From Archegozetes longisetosus (lineage: Eukaryota > Arthropoda > Arachnida > Sarcoptiformes > Trhypochthoniidae): DNA of 64,000 nucleotides. Below the pieces are notes generated by a model, which searched no databases, was not told the DNA's origin, and saw only the letters and a list, made by a program, of their open reading frames with translations. The stretch's first letter is position 1. Every line of letters begins with the position of its first letter. Below are positions 60,917 through 64,000 of the stretch, in pieces. The position numbers and the translations under genes were made by a program. Location: contig JAEMBT020000008.1 in NCBI GenBank assembly GCA_018873245.2, positions 6,760,238-6,824,237 of the forward strand, given 5' to 3'.

Positions 60917-62892
60917 CGGGAAGTGTTAACAAATATTTTGATCTACTAATAAATGGAAATAGAGTGCAAAATAAGGTATTTGGTTTAGATTATTTATACA
61001 GATTTAGGGGTTTTGTGATTAGAGCAGATCTTTAGTAAACTAATTGAAAGGAACAAAAAGGCGAATAATAGTTTGCTCTCAAACTAAATAATTAGTACAA
61101 TTGATGCATAAATTAACTGCATAATGCTCAAAAATAACTTATAACACTTAAAAAGAGGAAATTATTATCAATAATAGTACGAATCGATTGGCAGTAATTA
61201 GTCATAAATAGTTGATTTCATTGGTTTAAGTAGCAAATAGTCTATTATAAACGGAATTCAATTTCATTAAACGCTGTTTTCAATACTTTAAGAAACTTTT
61301 ATCTAAAGCAAAATTCGGAAATCGATAACTGAATAAATATTTAAGATCTTATCAAATTTTCAAACAACAGAAATAATAATAAAACAAAAGCTCAACTAAA
61401 TTAAAAAAAACACGTATTGCTCGATAGGGAAAAATGCAATTTTGGTATTGGTATAAAAAACTAGACAAAAAAGTTTTGGTTTCGCTCTTTTTAAAACAAA
61501 CTTGACTCTCGTTTAAATAAAACAAATTCCAAACAAACAAAACTAATAATAATTGCCTTATAATCAATAAGAGAAGAAAAGTTATCAAACCTGAGATCAA
61601 AACTAAATAAATGATCCAATTTTAGTAATAAATATCGATCAAAACAACTTAACTGCATGTTAGTAGTGAATAATATTAATCAACTTTTTCTTAACCGTAA
61701 TCATCGTGTGTTCAATCAAATCAAAGTTTATAAACTGAAAAAAAATTGTTCATAACATAGACACCAAACTATATGATCATAACTAAACAAAATAATATAT
61801 TGGAAGTGAAGCTTAACTAATAAATACCGATTAATAATAATAATAATAATAATTAATAATAATTAGAAACAGCAATAATAATAATAATGATATAAATCGA
61901 AACAAATTGAGTAAAATTTTTGCATTGGTTTTCTCTAAAAGAGCAAAAATCAAACAAATATTGAGACCGAGAGAGAAGTTTAGAAACTAATACAATAAAA
62001 ACAAAGAAGTTTTGGGCTTACGCTAAACATTTTTGAGTTGACTAGTAGTAGAAAATAGTAGTACTAATAGATCAAAAAACTGAAACCATTCATGATTAAA
62101 ACAAAACTAATAAAAACTTGTAACTAAATCATTATTTAGATAAAATAATAATTAAACCGAAAAGCAATAGAAGTTAGAAGTAGAAGAAAAGTTCAGTTTG
62201 GAAGGGAGGACGAGTTGCAAAGTTTAGGTATTGGTCACTGTTTTCGATTAATCAATGGATTGACTAGTGATGCTTTACATATATTATGTATATTTTGCTT
62301 CAAAGGCAAATAAGAAGAACTTCAAGAACTTGATCGTCAAATAGGACCAGAAAATAATCATATATAATAATAATAATCAATAATAATAATAACAATTATC
62401 AAAATCCATATCAATCAGCAATCAGTAACCGCTACGACTAACAAAACTTATTATTGCTTTTCAGCGAACAGTTAAGGTTCAAAATCTATTACGAATTTGT
62501 GTTTCCAAACAAAAAGTCATTCACTTGAGAGGGACAACAAATTAATATCGTATTCAAAAGTGAATATTTTCCAATTTTCTTTCTTTGCAAATATCAATAA
62601 TTCAATAAATATTTCTTTTTCTTATAGTGCTTTTGGGAACCAATTGGTTGAGAATGAGAGACAACTTTTCAATCATTTTTATATAAAAAATAAATAATAA
62701 AAACTGGAAAAATCGCGAATAATTAATATATAATATAATAATTGATCCCTTAATTCAAAGATTTGTTTCGTTTAGCGAAATATTCAACGATTATTTGGCG
62801 CCAAAAATAATATATACTGTGATAATGGTATTTGTACTCAATTATCAAAAGAGATAACGAGTTTAGGGAACAGAGAAAAGATTCAAAAATCT

Positions 62893-63974
62893 CTAACAAA
62901 TACCACTGGCGGCGACCGCAGCCGCGAGGGATTGGAGCTGAAGGTATCTATAGATATAAATACGATAGTCTTTACTGGCGAGGACAACACTATTGTCATC
63001 CATGAGCGCAACATCAAAACATTGAGCGTGTTTGACCTTTGACTCCAACGCGTTGACAAGACACCCGTCTTGAGTGAAAATAGTTATATTGAAATTATTG
63101 TGGTTGTCGGCCACAAGTATCTCTCCAGTTTCGTTAATGCAGACCCCAATCGGGTAGTTGGTCAGACCTTCGCCGCCAATCTGGCGCAAGAAGTTACCTT
63201 CATAGCTGAATACTTTGACACAATGAGCGCGATTGTCGCTTATGAAGATCTCTTGTTTGTCGTTGACGACCACGCCGTTTGGGAATTCCAAGTGCTTACT
63301 GCATCCAAACTTTTGCAATACATTTCCCACTTGATCAAATATTATCACTCGCATCACCTAAACACCCAATCCAATCAATTAATAACTCATATCATCTACA
63401 AATTCATTATTTAATCTTTGCTCAAACAACAGCGTAAGTGTGTCTTATTAAACTAGTTACATATCTGATTCTTTTAACTAACCATTTAGTTACTAACAAA
63501 TGTTTGAATAACTCTTTGAAAACACTCGCTCTTATCTCAAAACAAGAATCGATATATTTATAAAACTTGGTAATTGAGGAAGTTTTTCGAAGAGTTTGTT
63601 AAGCTGATGATTAGTATATAAACTAATGATTAATGAATTTTAAACTAAAAATACCTTGCATTCGACAACAATGATGCGTCCCTTGTTATCAACAGTTACT
63701 CCTCGCGGATGTTGAAGAATATTAGCTCCAAATTTGCGGACAAACTGTCCGTATTGGTTGTAGATCTGAATCTGATGAGTAGGTGAGCGTTCAGTAACTA
63801 TTATATCTCCAGATTGTTTAACAACAGCCACACGATTTGGATAAAGCAGTTGACCGTCACGTTTACCGCATTCGCCGAACTGGAACTTAAATCTTCCTTC
63901 TTTGTCAAAGATCTGGATCCGATGGTTATTAGTGTCAGCCACTATTATGTCATTTTGTGCATTGACTGCAACTC
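62893..63974 (-). CDS. brat: brat (TRIM-NHL translational regulator), C-terminal exons, partial
   Basis: The last two coding exons are 63974-63655 and 63357-62893, joined in phase 0 (ECK|VMRVIIFDQ). They encode most of the NHL beta-propeller. Visible repeats include IIVADTNNHRIQIFDKEGRF, the blocks around YPNRVAVVKQSGDIIVTERS and HPRGVTVDNKGRIIVVECK, FPNGVVVNDKQEIFISDNRA, YPIGVCINETGEILVADNHN and CFDVALMDDNSVVLASKDY. The chain ends YRYLQLQSLAAAVAASGIC, where the tail after YRY is lineage-specific. In Brat this propeller binds UUGU-containing mRNA and the Pumilio-Nanos complex to repress translation. The gene enters from beyond 64000; the B-box and coiled-coil exons are outside the window. Confidence 0.95.
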
Positions 63975-64000
63975 CTATTCAGAAATCAAAACAGGAAAGT

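Larger units (their letters stand above)
58088..62892. other. Long 3' flank of brat, mostly probable 3' UTR and spacer
   Basis: 4.8 kb of AT-rich DNA without a supported gene. It contains several AAT/ATT microsatellites (for example about 60650-60690, 61830-61870 and 62365-62400) and two arrays of AAAAGTTTT-like boxes. brat transcription enters from the right on the minus strand, so part of this is probably its 3' UTR, although I cannot place the poly(A) site. Confidence 0.5.

Noticed and set aside
59157-61600. Minus-strand frames 59157-59417 and 61352-61600 in the brat 3' region
   Set aside because: Low-complexity, AT-driven frames without ATG context or motifs; probably 3' UTR or spacer.

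Overview
This is an AT-rich, intron-containing animal sequence. The genes have spliced coding exons with GT/AG borders and introns from about 70 bp to over 1 kb. They include brat (TRIM-NHL), MAGI, degenerin/ENaC channels of the pickpocket type and a gustatory-receptor-like protein. Short (TTAGG)n tracts, the arthropod telomere motif, also occur. An arthropod is well supported. A mite or other chelicerate is my best guess, but no single feature proves it.

Layout. 1-1700: nothing recognised. 1.7-14.3 kb: a repeat-rich, imperfect inverted duplication. Its two arms carry divergently placed copies of a secreted cysteine-rich peptide gene (4252-4500 minus, 11955-12203 plus). The centre holds a decayed transposase (about 7489-8049), a foldback element (9112-9690) and a small MITE (10247-10473). 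The right arm is a rearranged copy of the left: three left/centre segments are joined at short microhomologies. 14.4-15.3 kb: a diverged tandem duplication. 15834-16940: a gustatory-receptor-like gene. 17-20.3 kb: a 689-bp palindrome, an orphan exon-like fragment and a TA-flanked foldback element. 23.3-27.4 kb: a tandem cluster of three DEG/ENaC channel genes, the middle one frameshifted. 27.6-28.4 kb: a pogo-like MITE nested in another inverted-repeat element. 29586-30279: a type I single-pass membrane protein of unknown family. 31051-36596 (minus): MAGI scaffold with PDZ0, partial GK, one WW and five further PDZ domains. 39455-41104: a three-exon BED zinc-finger (ZBED-like) gene. 41700-42062 (minus): a small membrane protein. 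43318-43994: another foldback element. 45249-47728 (minus): a NAXE/YjeF_N-like gene that has lost its signature loop and carries an apparent frameshift. 50973-54873 (minus): a complete six-exon ILVBL (2-hydroxyacyl-CoA lyase 2) gene. 56393-57046 (minus): a TPR-like protein. 57335-58079: an internally deleted hAT transposon with an 8-bp target duplication. 62893-63974 (minus): the last two coding exons of brat, which continues off the right edge.

The genes do not form a pathway. The region is a set of independent loci separated by repeat-laden DNA. Two themes stand out. One is the abundance of long foldback/palindromic elements and inverted duplications. The other is a series of single-base frame breaks in otherwise well-conserved reading frames (DEG/ENaC 2, NAXE-like, the 5080-5236 exon fragment, MAGI exon 3). 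These breaks are either real decay or homopolymer errors in the assembly. Many long open frames here begin with TTG or GTG; I moved starts to the first credible ATG or to a splice acceptor.
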